Positions 14,901-24,303 of a stretch of DNA of 64,000 bases are shown here, piece by piece (within the stretch, counting starts at the first letter, position 1; each line of letters begins with the position of its first letter). The notes beneath the pieces are model-generated. The model saw only the letters and a program-made list of their open reading frames with translations, had not been told where the DNA came from and did no database searches. Source of the stretch: Elysia chlorotica (lineage: Eukaryota; Mollusca; Gastropoda; Plakobranchidae); NCBI GenBank assembly GCA_003991915.1, contig RQTK01000523.1, forward strand, positions 233,070 to 297,069, given 5' to 3'. The translations under genes and the position numbers were made by a program.

Positions 14901-17658
14901 CAAAAGATACAGGCAAGAAATTTCCAGTTGTGAATTTCTGTGTGGCAGAAAAATTCTTTCAAGACTTGCAGGTACTATTAGAATTTAGTTAATAGTGAAT
15001 TAATATAAAGATATTAATTATATTTTAAATTTAGAATGAATGATAACAACTGATGTTATTTAGGAACTGATTGTATATACCTAGGACTTATAAGCTCACA
15101 ATACTTTTTTTTCTTCTTCCTCCACATTTTACATTGGGTTACATATAAGTTGTTGCTATTAACTGTTCCATTAGGTTTTTGTTATGTTAGTGCATTTTTC
15201 CTCTTTTTGTTATAAAATGAATTCAGACTAACTCATAGCCCATCTTAAATCAGTTGTGCGTAGGTTCAAATATCCAGGAGCCAAAGAAAATATTTAACTC
15301 TCTGAATTAGTTAATCATGTATAAATAATTTAAATTCTTGGCATGGGTGATGATTTTAGCTTAATTTTTTCTATATATTATATGATCGTACCTAAGTATT
15401 TAGTTCTAAGTAATATTTCTTTACAAATGTTTAGAAAAACAAAAAAATATATTATAAGTATTTGATAATAGATTGTTACAGTTTGTCTTTACAGTTTTTT
15501 ATTGTTTTTTCAATCCGCTGAATTTTAAGGGCGCAGAATTTATTTTTTAATGAATGCAGTGGTCTCCACCTAAGAATCCGTCCCTTGGTAGTCAAGAAAA
15601 ACTGGTTTTTAGAGGGTGCAGGTTTTCACGGGAGGAAAAGAAAATGAGCCTAGAAGTCGCTCAACAAGTCATCGGTCCTTAAAGAATAGTAACTGTAATT
15701 TAATTTTACGTTCATACCTTCCCTGGGTTGTTTTTGGGTTGTCAGCCTTTATTTCGCTATTTCAGAACAATACTTAGATAAAGGTTCTCACAGTTGTCAC
15801 ATCAGTCTTAAGAGTGCATTGATTTGTAAAGAAAAGGATTCATTGTTAAGAGGATTCAGGAAAGGAATTTCTCTTTTAGTTTGAAGTCCTAGTGTCTGTA
15901 AAAAAACAAAACAAAAAGAGGTATCTATGAGAGGGATACAGAAAACTTAATCAGTTCGAAAAAAGCAGAAGATTCAGCAGGATTGAACCCATTGCTTTCT
16001 CATCAGAGGCTGTGGGCCATTCCCTTGAGCCACCTCATGAGAGAGAGAAGAAGAGAGAGTAGAGAGAGAACAAAAGACTTTAACAAGGATCAAGATAGAA
16101 AAGGAAAAGAGAGCGACGATGAGAGAGAGAATGAAAAAAAGGGAAAAGTAAAGAGAGAGAGTGCAAGAGGCTGAGAGACAGGAGGAGAGAAGGAAAGAAA
16201 CGAGACAGTGAAAGAGAGAGTGTGCACTCTTTCATAGTCGGTTCACAAATTCGTGATCCACAAGTTTTCAAAAATGTTCCACTCTCGCGTACCGAAACAA
16301 CTATAGGTGCTACTTACAGGGGTTTAGCTCCGTCTGTTAAGATCTCAATGTAAAGCTCTTTGAATTTCCTGACTGTAAACCCACAGGCGCCTCGAGTCGG
16401 CATGACAAAGAGATGGCGCAAGGAAGATTTCTCTGATTTTCTGACTTGGCTGTAGCCTAGCCTAGGGCTTGTAAAGGTTCACAGGCAGCAGTATGTTCAC
16501 ACATCCCTTTCTCTCTCTCCTCCCTGATCCCGTTTATTCATATACGCGCTCCGCTCCTATCAGTCTTAGATTACTGTAAAATAGGCACTATGCTGGGTAA
16601 GGTAAAAAATGCTTTGGTTTGAAAATATAATTTTTTATAAAATTTAATAGGGCTCTGTTAAAACAGGTTCTTAGACTTTATGGCAAATAGCGAGTTTGAA
16701 GAGGGCTAAATTAAAGAGAGAAAATATGTTTCCAAGGGTTAGCGGGTTTGAAGACAGAGTGGGTTCGTATATGAAGAGTTCTTAGGCGGAGACCGCTGTA
16801 ATATATGTGGATTTGATACATGCTGCTCTATGTATTGATACATGCTGCTCTATGTATCAATACATACTTTTTTTTAGATGATTTGCCTTGAAATAATAAA
16901 TCTAAATTGTTGTCTTTTTTTGTTTTGTTTTTAAATGAAAACTCTTTGTACATATATTGGTAGATTTATACTTTTTTTATGTCTTGAGGTTGAAGTGTGA
17001 AAAAAGAAAAATTTAAATATGAATCCAATGAGTGAAAAGTTTGACTAGATATCAGTAAGCAATCTCACATATTGTTTTCATTATTTGTCTGATTTTTTTT
17101 TTCACGTGACTTATTCTGTTCTATAGACCACTTTTGGAGATCTGGCTATGTTTTTCTATGATCCATTTGGTGGAAATGTCATTGGTCTTGTATGGAAGCC
17201 TCAGGCATTTGAGGACAAAGATTTCAAGGTAAGAACAAAAGGATTGGTACAATTATGATTTTGAGATAACTATGAGAGTGTTGAAAAATTTTTTTTTTCT
17301 TTTTCTTTTTTTTTAATATAAACTTCAGCTCTTCTATTTTTGCATATATATCTTTTTGTGAAACTTTATAGGTGTTATTGTTAATACTCTCTGTGAAGAT
17401 ATCTTTGCTTTTTTCCTTACACTTAAAATTGTGTTCTTAATCTTATCGTAAATCATTCAACCTTAATATTCTGACTGTAATTCACTTTTCCTGAATCTGT
17501 TTTTTCCCCAGCCTGTTAACTTCCGTTTCCGCAGACCTGTTATAAATGACACTGAGAAACCAAATCTGGAGATAATTAAAGACTCTATACTTGATGACAT
17601 CAGAGTGATGGGCGGTGGCATAGTACAATCCATTGTGTCTCCTAAATCCTTGCAATAG
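1403..17658 (+). CDS. NOL6: Nucleolar protein 6 (Nrap/UTP22 family), complete, 23 coding exons
   Basis: NOL6 is a nucleolar small-subunit processome component needed for 18S rRNA maturation; yeast Utp22 is the counterpart and binds Rrp7. Exons: 1403-1429, 1969-2124, 2496-2612, 2939-3121, 3739-3907, 4297-4440, 4626-4792, 5072-5192, 5612-5775, 6026-6141, 6683-6866, 8200-8319, 8664-8815, 10487-10721, 11689-11800, 12295-12449, 12777-12940, 13360-13512, 13751-13848, 14180-14394, 14786-14971, 17127-17228, 17512-17658. All junctions are GT-AG and phases close exactly: 3,387 nt, 1,128 aa, close to the human length (about 1,146). Family-typical segments include GTFQFEPPVDVCVSGSF, LAYLIMSKKVN-like text around exon 8, EFRAFWGDKSEMRRFKDG, VCRSIVQHVLQRH, LCKRWIASQM and TSPHPYAVPGSPNTGLLRFL. 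The Nrap domains tile nearly the whole chain and are nucleotidyltransferase-like pseudo-enzymes by family knowledge. A second in-frame ATG follows the first directly, so the start could be one codon later. No frame breaks seen. Confidence 0.95.
5923..5988. repeat. (CT)n microsatellite in a NOL6 intron
   Basis: About 33 uninterrupted CT units lie 37 bp before the exon that starts at 6026, within or just upstream of its pyrimidine tract. Leu/Ser-rich open frames across it are artefacts of the repeat. Confidence 0.95.
6867..8199. other. NOL6 intron 11, no gene seen
   Basis: A 1.33 kb intron. The part at 7000-7400 is less AT-rich and carries several AGATCT-type motifs (for example near 7075 and 7190), suggesting an old repeat, but I could not assign a family. 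Nothing codes here. Confidence 0.5.
9030..10325 (+). mobile_element. 5'-truncated LINE of the I/Nimb group (RT C-terminus plus RNase H)
   Basis: A sense-oriented non-LTR retrotransposon fragment in the NOL6 intron 8816-10486. The frame at 9046-9408 carries the reverse-transcriptase C-terminal region (VLDYGLGCLTLSEANLLKLERLQNEAM and RIRHKLAQAKTYLRVMENP, read as two segments). A +1 shift near 9367 moves into the frame at 9369-10292, which encodes an RNase H domain: D in YTDGS (codon at 9645), E in MKMEIEA, D in LTDSQSA, and the HAGVKGNERAD segment supplying the last catalytic positions. The C-terminus ends with a short WGCPLC motif, then AATAAA near 10315. RNase H after RT is known for I-clade LINEs. 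The 5' part (endonuclease and RT core) is absent, as expected from 5' truncation. Clade assignment is by eye. Confidence 0.85.
14424..14530 (-). mobile_element. tRNA-SINE fragment
   Basis: The block beginning GTCCAACGTCAGCACTATA, with ACAATTTTATGTGCTGCCACA further on, matches the shared body of the SINE family seen most completely at 19772-20055, in reverse orientation. It begins only 30 bp after the donor of the NOL6 exon ending at 14394. The right edge is unclear. Confidence 0.75.
15557..16798. mobile_element. Complete non-autonomous TIR DNA transposon, copy A (1,242 bp)
   Basis: The left end reads CAGTGGTCTCCACCTAAGAA and the right end, reverse-complemented, CAGCGGTCTCCGCCTAAGAA: TIRs of about 20 bp with 2 mismatches. 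The right end is followed by TA (16799-16800). The left flank is TG, compatible with a mutated TA target site, so a Tc1/mariner-like origin is the best guess. No transposase frame is present. The interior carries a purine-rich GAGA block (16030-16230) and a segment (16338-16798) shared with the copies at 44140-44599 and 59330-60150. It lies in the NOL6 intron 14972-17126. Confidence 0.75.
15965..16045 (-). repeat. tRNA-like (SINE head) segment inside TIR element copy A
   Basis: On the minus strand, a box-A-like stretch (GGTGGCTCAAGGGAATGG) is followed about 35 nt later by a box-B-like GGGTTCAATCC. No mature tRNA cloverleaf is convincing, so this is a tRNA-derived repeat rather than a tRNA gene. 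Confidence 0.5.
16829..16866. repeat. Perfect inverted repeat, 15-bp arms
   Basis: TATGTATTGATACAT at 16829-16843 is exactly reverse-complemented at 16852-16866 with an 8-nt loop. The first arm and loop are also part of a short tandem duplication that begins at about 16814. It sits about 30 bp after the right end of the TIR element. Confidence 0.85.
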
Positions 17659-19771
17659 ACTTTTCTCATAAAAATTGTTAGAGTGAATATATTTTTAAAC
17701 GTTCTTTGCAGTGATCTATTCTAAGGCTTAGAGAAACAGTTATCATCCCCAACCTACCCAGTTAGAAACCTAACAAGCTATGACGTCAGCAATGATTCTA
17801 TCATAAAATTTTGAGCAAAGGACTTGCAATGTTTTAAGACTTGAACTGTTGCAGATGAGTTCAGTATCTCTAATTTGTAAAAAAAAAATAGCAACCCTTG
17901 CATGTGTTATATTTGGTTTATATGATTATATGCTAATCTTGGAATTGCTATGTTAAATTACTGCTATTTTCGTTGAACAATAGAGTATATATAAGTATAT
18001 ATTGTGAACCATTTATGCCTATGGAAGTGAGTGTTTAGTTTCAAACTCACAAGAATATTTGCAAATTCAAATCACGAACTCAGTAGCTAGTTAACTTAAT
18101 CCCTTAAAAGGAAACTGAAAATACATCAAAGTATAAATAATTTAAATAGCAATTTAACCTAGCCTTTTTCACTATGTTAAATACAATGTGTTAGGTATGT
18201 CAATTTACCTGATGAGTGTATATTTAAACCCAAAAAAATGTTTTAACATGTCGCAACAATTGGAAGCAATTTTTGTAAATAGAAATTTTGCATAATCTAT
18301 GTTATTTTCTGAACAATAATAATAATAACATCACTGTTTCTTTTAAGATAAAATTAAGAAGTTGGGAAAAACATAGTGATTAAAATTAGATTCCTGTATA
18401 GAAGTGATAGAATCGTGGTATTTATATGTAATGTTAATTTAATGTCCAAACATTGGGATAAAAATATGTCTCATCCTCAATTAGCTCATCTCAAATCTAA
18501 ACTTGTAACCTTCTGCTGAGTTTCAGGATTTTAAAGTGAAACACCTGTTTTAATTCAGTTATCGCTTCATGTATGTTTATCATTATGGTATGATGTTCAT
18601 CATTTTATGGCAGTCTATGAATACATTTACACTATAAAAAAATTGTTATCATTTATGCAATGCTTGAGTTTACCAGTACTGATAAAATTGTAGGGTCCTT
18701 TGGTTAAAATCTAGTTTCTTTTCTGTTTTTATATTGTATTCATATGCTTTAACTTTCGGTATCACAAATTTCTTAAGGTTAAATCATTATTATGTATTAT
18801 TTACTGTAAAACATTGTTCAACTGAAACTTGAGGATTTTATTGGTGCAGTTGGAATAAACTATATGTGAAAAGGCTTCTGCAGGTTTTACATTGTTTTTT
18901 TAATCTAAATTATTTTTTGTCCATTGGTTTTGATTACATTTAAAGAAAAATTTTGAACTGTTATTAAAACTGTAGCAGTTGCTACTAAATCAAATTCTAC
19001 GCCAATTTGACATAAAACAATATTTAGAGGATCTCAGTAGTATCTAAAAATAATTATCTCTTTTCAGTGATGCCTCAATTTATGGTCTACTAAATATCAA
19101 AGCAATAGACATAAATGTATTATTGTTGTACTTTTCTATTGAATTGGCACAAGAATAATAGAAACCTAAACTTCAAGTAATCAATAAGCAGACAAGCCAA
19201 AGGCTTTGTGTAAATACTCATTTATAGGCTTGTTGAGATGATTTCTATAATAAGATAATAGTTTGTCTTTTTTAGTGAAAGAAGTGGTGAGCAAAACAGA
19301 CATGATTGGCAGTCAAATGGTTGGCGTTGAATCTGTCACAGAACTGGAAGCAATTGTTAATAAATTTAGTGGAGGAATTACACATTCAAATGATCAGACC
19401 ATAATTTTATTTGCTTGCTTTCATCCATTGGTTTGCGCCATCTCGAATTTTTCTCTGTCGATTTAAAATAGTTATTGTAAATTTGAACGGCCACTACACA
19501 CAAAAAAAACAACGCACCCGTGAACTGAAGTGCCTCTAAGCTAACTTCTAGTTTTACAATATGACTTACCATCCTCAGTAACATCAGACTACTAGTACTA
19601 ACCACTACCGACAATTCTCTGAATTTTTCCCTGCATTCTCAATCATGTAAAGCGGAATTATACTTAAGGTGTTTCAACAGAATTGCCTTCTGCTATGGGT
19701 ATATTATTTACTTGAAATATTGCGAATTTATCCCCCACTCTGGCCGCTGCATCCCTACTGGTTGGGTCGTT
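17659..19771 (+). other. NOL6 3' UTR and flanking intergenic DNA
   Basis: AT-rich sequence without a credible gene. An AATAAA at 18854-18859, followed by a T-rich stretch, is a plausible polyadenylation signal and would give a 3' UTR of about 1.2 kb. Short open frames at 19263-19614 show no recognisable features. Confidence 0.5.
18854..18859 (+). terminator. Candidate NOL6 polyadenylation signal
   Basis: Canonical AATAAA about 1.2 kb after the NOL6 stop, the clearest match on this strand before the repeat-rich intergenic region. Confidence 0.4.
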
Positions 19772-20055
19772 GTGGAGAACTGACTCAAGTGGTAGAACGA
19801 TAGTCTCCATAATATAAATGGTACGCGGTTCAAGTCCCACAATCAGTCAAAAATTTATTTGTCTGATTTCATTCCTTCCTGTTTGGTTTGGTGTCAGTTT
19901 AATGTGATCGGTTGAGACAGGAGTCATGGTATCCCCGCCCTGTCTCGTGTGTGGCAGCACATAAAATTGTCAGACGTCCGTCTTGGGGCCCGTCCACAAT
20001 ATAGCCTATATAGAGCTTAATTTGGACATTAAACCAACTCAACTCAACTCAACTC
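19772..20055 (+). mobile_element. tRNA-derived SINE, most complete copy
   Basis: The 5' tRNA-like head has a box A (TGACTCAAGTGGTAGAACG) and box B (CGGTTCAAGTCCC). The body runs through GTTTGGTGTCAGTTTAATGT, GAGACAGGAGTCATGGTATC, CCGCCCTGTCTCG, GGCAGCACATAAAATTGTCA and GGGGCCCGTCCACAATATAG, and the copy ends in a pentamer tail (AACTC)n. Body segments recur in about a dozen places in this window in both orientations. Pol III transcription and LINE-dependent mobility are inferred from SINE biology. Confidence 0.85.
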
Positions 20056-20115
20056 GCTCGTTCACAATATAGTCTATACAGTGCCGATGTTGGACGTTGA
20101 GCAACAAAACAAATT
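20056..20115 (+). mobile_element. SINE 3'-end fragment next to the full copy
   Basis: The TTCACAATATAGTCTATAC to GTTGGACGTTGAGCAACA stretch repeats the 3' body of the preceding SINE directly after its tail. This suggests a nested insertion or a tandem 3' duplication. Confidence 0.6.
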
Positions 20116-20242
20116 GGGTCATTGTCATTCAGCATAATGGGACTCACCATTCCCCGGGTAACCCGCTCTCTGGCCAAGTCACCTATACATTTTTGTTGTG
20201 ACATACAGTTTCTTTCTTCAAGATGACATCTACAAAGCTATA

Positions 20243-20895
20243 TCATCATCATCAAGTACCATGCCTCATAGCGTTGGTGATCATGTCCCCCCATATCTCT
20301 CTTTCTCTGGTTAGTTTCATCATCTCTGTAACCTTTGATATTTGTAGCCACTCCTTCATCCCGTCTGCCATTTTTTCTCTTTGCCTTCCTTGACTGCGTT
20401 TCCCATCAATCATTCCTGTCGTCACTAGATGTTCTAGTCCCTCTCTTCTCATCACGTGGCCAAAGAATGTAGTTTGCCTTTTCCTCACCTTGTTAATTAT
20501 TGATGGTTTTGCCTGAGCTTCTTCTAAAACTTCTTTGTTTGATTTCTTTTCTGTCCAATAGATGCGGAGCATTCGTCTTAAAAACCACATTTCTATTGCT
20601 TTCAGTTTCTTTTCTATCTGCTTTGACAGCGTCCACGCCTCGCAACCATACATTAGAATAGGTTCTATGTAGCACTGAAGGACCCTTTTTCTTGTTTGGA
20701 TGGAGATGCGCTTATGGTTTTCATGCGCTGGAAACTTGCCTTTGACTGCGCTATACGAGATGATATTTCGATGTTGTTTCTGTCATCGCCTGATATTATT
20801 GCCTCTAGATATTTAAAGCGGTCACTTTGTTTGAGTTTGGTTCCTTTGATATAGATGTCACTCGTCGGCGATATCTGTTCCTTGCTGATAACCAT
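20243..20895 (-). mobile_element. 3' end of a non-LTR retrotransposon (RT C-terminal region), degraded
   Basis: On the minus strand, the frame at 20653-20252 encodes YGCEAWTLSKQIEKKLKAIE, FLRRMLRI, RKRQTTFFGHVMRREG and IDGKRSQGRQREKMADG, the well-known C-terminal part of endonuclease/reverse-transcriptase LINE proteins often mislabelled craniofacial development protein. Upstream on the same strand, 20895-20665 continues with LKQSDRFKYLEAIISGD, in another frame, so at least one frameshift separates the parts. The element ends in a short TGATGA-type tail (20243-20253), as in RTE-like LINEs. The 5' portion is missing. Confidence 0.8.
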
Positions 20896-21245
20896 TACCT
20901 CTGTATATTCAACCTAAAAGCAGCTACAAAGAACTGTTGCCTTCTTCTTCATGGCCCTATGCTAAAGAGCGGAAGCTCATAGGCCCACTTGATTAAAAAC
21001 AGCAACAACAACAAACTAGGGGTTTCGTTTTCTCATATCAAAGATTTTTTCTTTAACTTCAGATACATTGTCATTGTCGAGGATATAATTGGAAACATGG
21101 AAAGTTAAAGATAGATACATTCTCCCATTTCATTGTTTGTATCTTTCAAGTTTTCTAACTGAGCACACGAATTTGTTTCTCGAAGAGAACGTCTCATGTT
21201 CTCCAGGATTCTATGTGGCGAATGAGTCTACACAAAATAAGTCTA

Positions 21246-21335
21246 ATAATTTTATATGCTGCCACACAGGTGTGAAATGGGACTTTTTTCTCTCAGTTGG
21301 CTACATACCGACACCGACTCAACCGGTGAGATTAA
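21246..21335 (-). mobile_element. SINE body fragment
   Basis: ATTTTATATGCTGCCACACA and ACCGACACCGACTCAACCGG match two landmarks of the SINE body in reverse orientation, with about 40 divergent bases between them. Confidence 0.55.
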
Positions 21336-22376
21336 GAAACAGGCGGCTAATTGAAAACAGAACCTGGGAGTTGTCGGTTAGAAATCTACAGGGTTTAAAA
21401 ATACATGTATCAGGACCAGATCTACCTATCGTCGTACAGGATGCCCCTCCAAAACTTGGAAGACTTTCAAATTGGAGTTGTCCGTGCTGACCTGTTTGGG
21501 GGTGAGGCATAGCCGTTTAGAACACAAGGCCAGCTTATAGCCTCCTCACTGGAGTGTGACGTCACAATGGTTGGCGTAGGTATGTATACTACTCATTACT
21601 AGCCGTCTGGAATATCCTGCCTGGCTATGCGTGTCTGCACATAGCCGTCTAGAAGGACAAGGTCTGCAGCGATCACTTATAAGCCCAGACGTAATCGGCC
21701 ACTTGTGTTGAGTGATGATGCTACGCGCTAGAACTGGATGACCAAGACGTCTTCTGTGTCTTTTCATGCTCAATGCGCTCCACAAACGCATTGCTGGCAT
21801 CGCTTTACTGACCGTTGACCACTTAAGGATTCTTCCGCTTAGTCCGCTGGAGTCAGTCTTCACATACTTGGGTAGACAAGCCCGAACTCACCGAGGGTTT
21901 GAGACCCTTCGGCTACCCTCACTGGTAGCCCACCAGTCGAAGCGTTGTGTCGGGGTATGGCGGCTGCGCATGCTACAGCTTCTTGGAGTAACAGGTAAGA
22001 GCTGAGTGCCAGGTGGGGACCAAGATTGGACGGTCTGCTTTAAAAGAAACACGACAAGTCTGCCACCAGCGGTACTAACTATCCCTTGACACCCCATACA
22101 CCCCCCGCTGTAATTGATATCTCTGTATCCTTTTATTACATGAGCAACAATAACAAAACAACCTATCCCGACCACTACATTAAATACTACACTAACAATT
22201 TCTTATTGTTCCTTTTTCGTCTTTTATTTACGATGTTTCCTCTTGCGCGCTTCTTTTCTACTACGAGATACATTGTATGGTATAAATATAATACATCATA
22301 TACCGGATTGCCTTTCTACTCAGAAATACATTGACGTACACGTACACGTGTAGGCTACTATTCTATGTCTAACCAT

Positions 22377-22412
<36 letters not shown>

Positions 22413-22659
22413 CTCTCTCTCTCTGTATCTGTGTCTCTTTCTCTCTCCCTCTCTCCCTTACACCCCTTACTTTTTATTTACCGAACCTAATACCCAACAC
22501 TCCCTCTACACCTCGTCGACACATGTAGAACTAGTAAATAGTAATCACGGCTCAGCCCAGCGTTGTGATGTCACACTTTCTGTGAAATATACTGTATGTA
22601 GTTCACTGCTGTTTTAGGTAACAGTAAAAAAAAAAAACTGTCTTTCTACTGAGGATCTG
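21336..22659. other. Intergenic DNA, nothing identified
   Basis: This is less AT-rich than its surroundings. A short motif with TAGCCGTCTAGAA recurs near 21508 and 21643, and a CT-rich stretch lies at 22378-22460. Open frames of 80-105 codons overlap on both strands with no recognisable protein features. I see no gene. Confidence 0.4.
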
Positions 22660-22815
22660 ATTTATGTTAAGCGCGCGGTGAGGCAGGCAGTTCCATGGGT
22701 CAGGGAGTTCAGATGCGGCGTCCAAACAGGTAGAGGGGGGAAAAAACGCGGCGATCAGGGCGGGGATCGAATTTGCGACCTTCTGATCGCTCTCCATATT
22801 GCCCCCCCCCCCTCC
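22660..22815 (-). repeat. tRNA-like repeat (probable SINE, different body)
   Basis: Minus-strand reading gives GGAGAGCGATCAGAAGGTCG followed by AATTCGATCCCC, resembling box A and box B of a tRNA-derived SINE head. The part downstream on the minus strand does not match the main SINE family of this window. Confidence 0.45.
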
Positions 22816-23069
22816 ATCAGAAATCATACTTGAGCAAATGCCTTTATGCCTTTGGTCTGAGTAACTGAATACATGTGATGTGCATGTATTTACATTTCGG
22901 CCTATGTATCTTTCCTAGTTACATGTAGTCTGCTAGATCACAAGAAAGACAAGAACACAGAGCGATTAGTTACGAAGCAGGATCCTATGTAAAATGATAA
23001 AAACTAGTAAAACATGTGTAAATGATAAGATATCATAAGATACAGCTACACAAATTATTTTACTGGCAT

Positions 23070-23257
23070 CTCTTCCCAACGCCACTCGCTTGCAAATGGT
23101 TCAAAATATCGCAGCCAGGCTCATCACGAGCATGATAAAACATGAGCACATTAGCCCTTTCTTCACCATTCTACATTGTGCGCCTATTAAAAAAAGTATA
23201 ATGTACACGTTGTGCATAATTTGCGATAAATGCCTCAAGCAAATGGCACCAACATAA
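23070..23257 (+). mobile_element. LINE fragment (CR1/L2/Jockey-like RT C-terminus)
   Basis: One frame across the whole block reads LPNATRLQMVQNIAARLITS, then KHEHISPFFTILHCAPIKKS and CDKCLKQMAPT. This is the typical LINE pattern of R-Q-x-V-Q-N-x-A-A-R-L-(V/I)-T, H-I-(T/S)-P-x-(L/F) and C-L-x-x-x-A-P. It is only 62 codons long, with no flanking domains. Confidence 0.75.
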
Positions 23258-23960
23258 CTTTCTGTTTGAAAATGTATGTAGGCCTAGGCCTACCTGCGTC
23301 AAGATGCACAAGAAACAAGGTTTGACGGAGCCACGAAGCCCGTATGCTGTCCATGCTTCGACTTCGAGCTTTTACAATTTTTAACTTGTAGAACTAGCCT
23401 AAGCTAGCGATTCGATATTTCGATGCTCTGCACGTCTCTCTTTCTGTTTAGGCCTGTAAAATCGGTCACACTGGGGTTGTTAGAGAATATTTTTTCAACA
23501 GTCCAATTCTGTCTTGCATCAGTGATTGAAGCTAATAATCATCCGGGGAGAGTGATAGCTATTTCTAGGCGTATTTCTTGATCATTAGATCTAGTTACAA
23601 AATCTTACAGTGAAAATGTTGGATATTTAGGTGTCAAAACCAACCTCAACGGATCCACCGGATCAGACAAACATCAATCAACTTTGGACCCAACAATAGT
23701 ATTAAAAAAAGGTACCACTGGTAGATTTCTAGATATTAGATTAGATCTAAGTTCTGACTAGATCTAGATCTAGATCTGGATTCTATATTGTTCGATTTAA
23801 TAGATCTACTGACATTGGTGCTTGATATTTGTTGTATTTTTTTGTCAATCACTCAATGTTTCAGTTTTGTCCCTAGAGTTCAATTTCAAAGTCTTATCCA
23901 CTGTCAACTGTATCTTGGAAACGGGCTTGCGTGAAAGAAAACTTGGGTTTGATTTAAAAT
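23258..23960. other. Intergenic DNA with an AGATCT cluster
   Basis: At 23722-23810 the sequence is dominated by overlapping TAGATCTAGATC-type repeats. No coding sequence is recognisable. Confidence 0.5.
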
Positions 23961-24040
23961 TTGCACCAGCTATGGTTGGTGAGAAAGGACCGGTGTCACT
24001 TTGCACCAACTATGGTTGGTGAGAAAGGACCGTTGTCACT
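23961..24040. repeat. 40-bp tandem duplication (2 units)
   Basis: Units 23961-24000 and 24001-24040 differ at two positions. Each contains a small palindrome around CACCAACTATGGTTGGTG. A third, partial relative lies at 25291-25350, just upstream of PRELID1. Confidence 0.9.
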
Positions 24041-24060
24041 TGGCATATCTTGTTGTTGAT

Positions 24061-24303
24061 TTGTTGAGTTGGTTTAACGTCCAACACCAACACTATATAA
24101 GCTATGTTGTGGACGGGCCCCAAGATTGACGTCTGACAATTTTATGTGGTGACAGGGCGGGGATACCATGACTCCTGTCTCAGCCGGTCACATTAAACTG
24201 ACACCGACCCAACCAGTAGGGAGCGCAATCGCCAAGGCTCGAACCTGAGCCTTTTGCGTCTGAAACCGATGATGTTCTACTTTTACCGCAGGACCGCGCA
24301 CCC
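24061..24303 (-). mobile_element. tRNA-SINE, near full-length, reverse
   Basis: It begins GTTGAGTTGGTTTAACGTCC (reverse of the SINE 3' end) and proceeds through ACAATTTTATGTGGTGACAG, GGGATACCATGACTCCTGTC and ACTGACACCGACCCAACCAG. It ends in a tRNA-like head with a reversed box B (GGCTCGAACCTGAGCC). Confidence 0.85.

Noticed and set aside
22378-22460. Possible CRISPR-like or regular spaced repeat
   Set aside because: It is an irregular CT-rich low-complexity tract with no repeat-spacer structure. The genome is eukaryotic.
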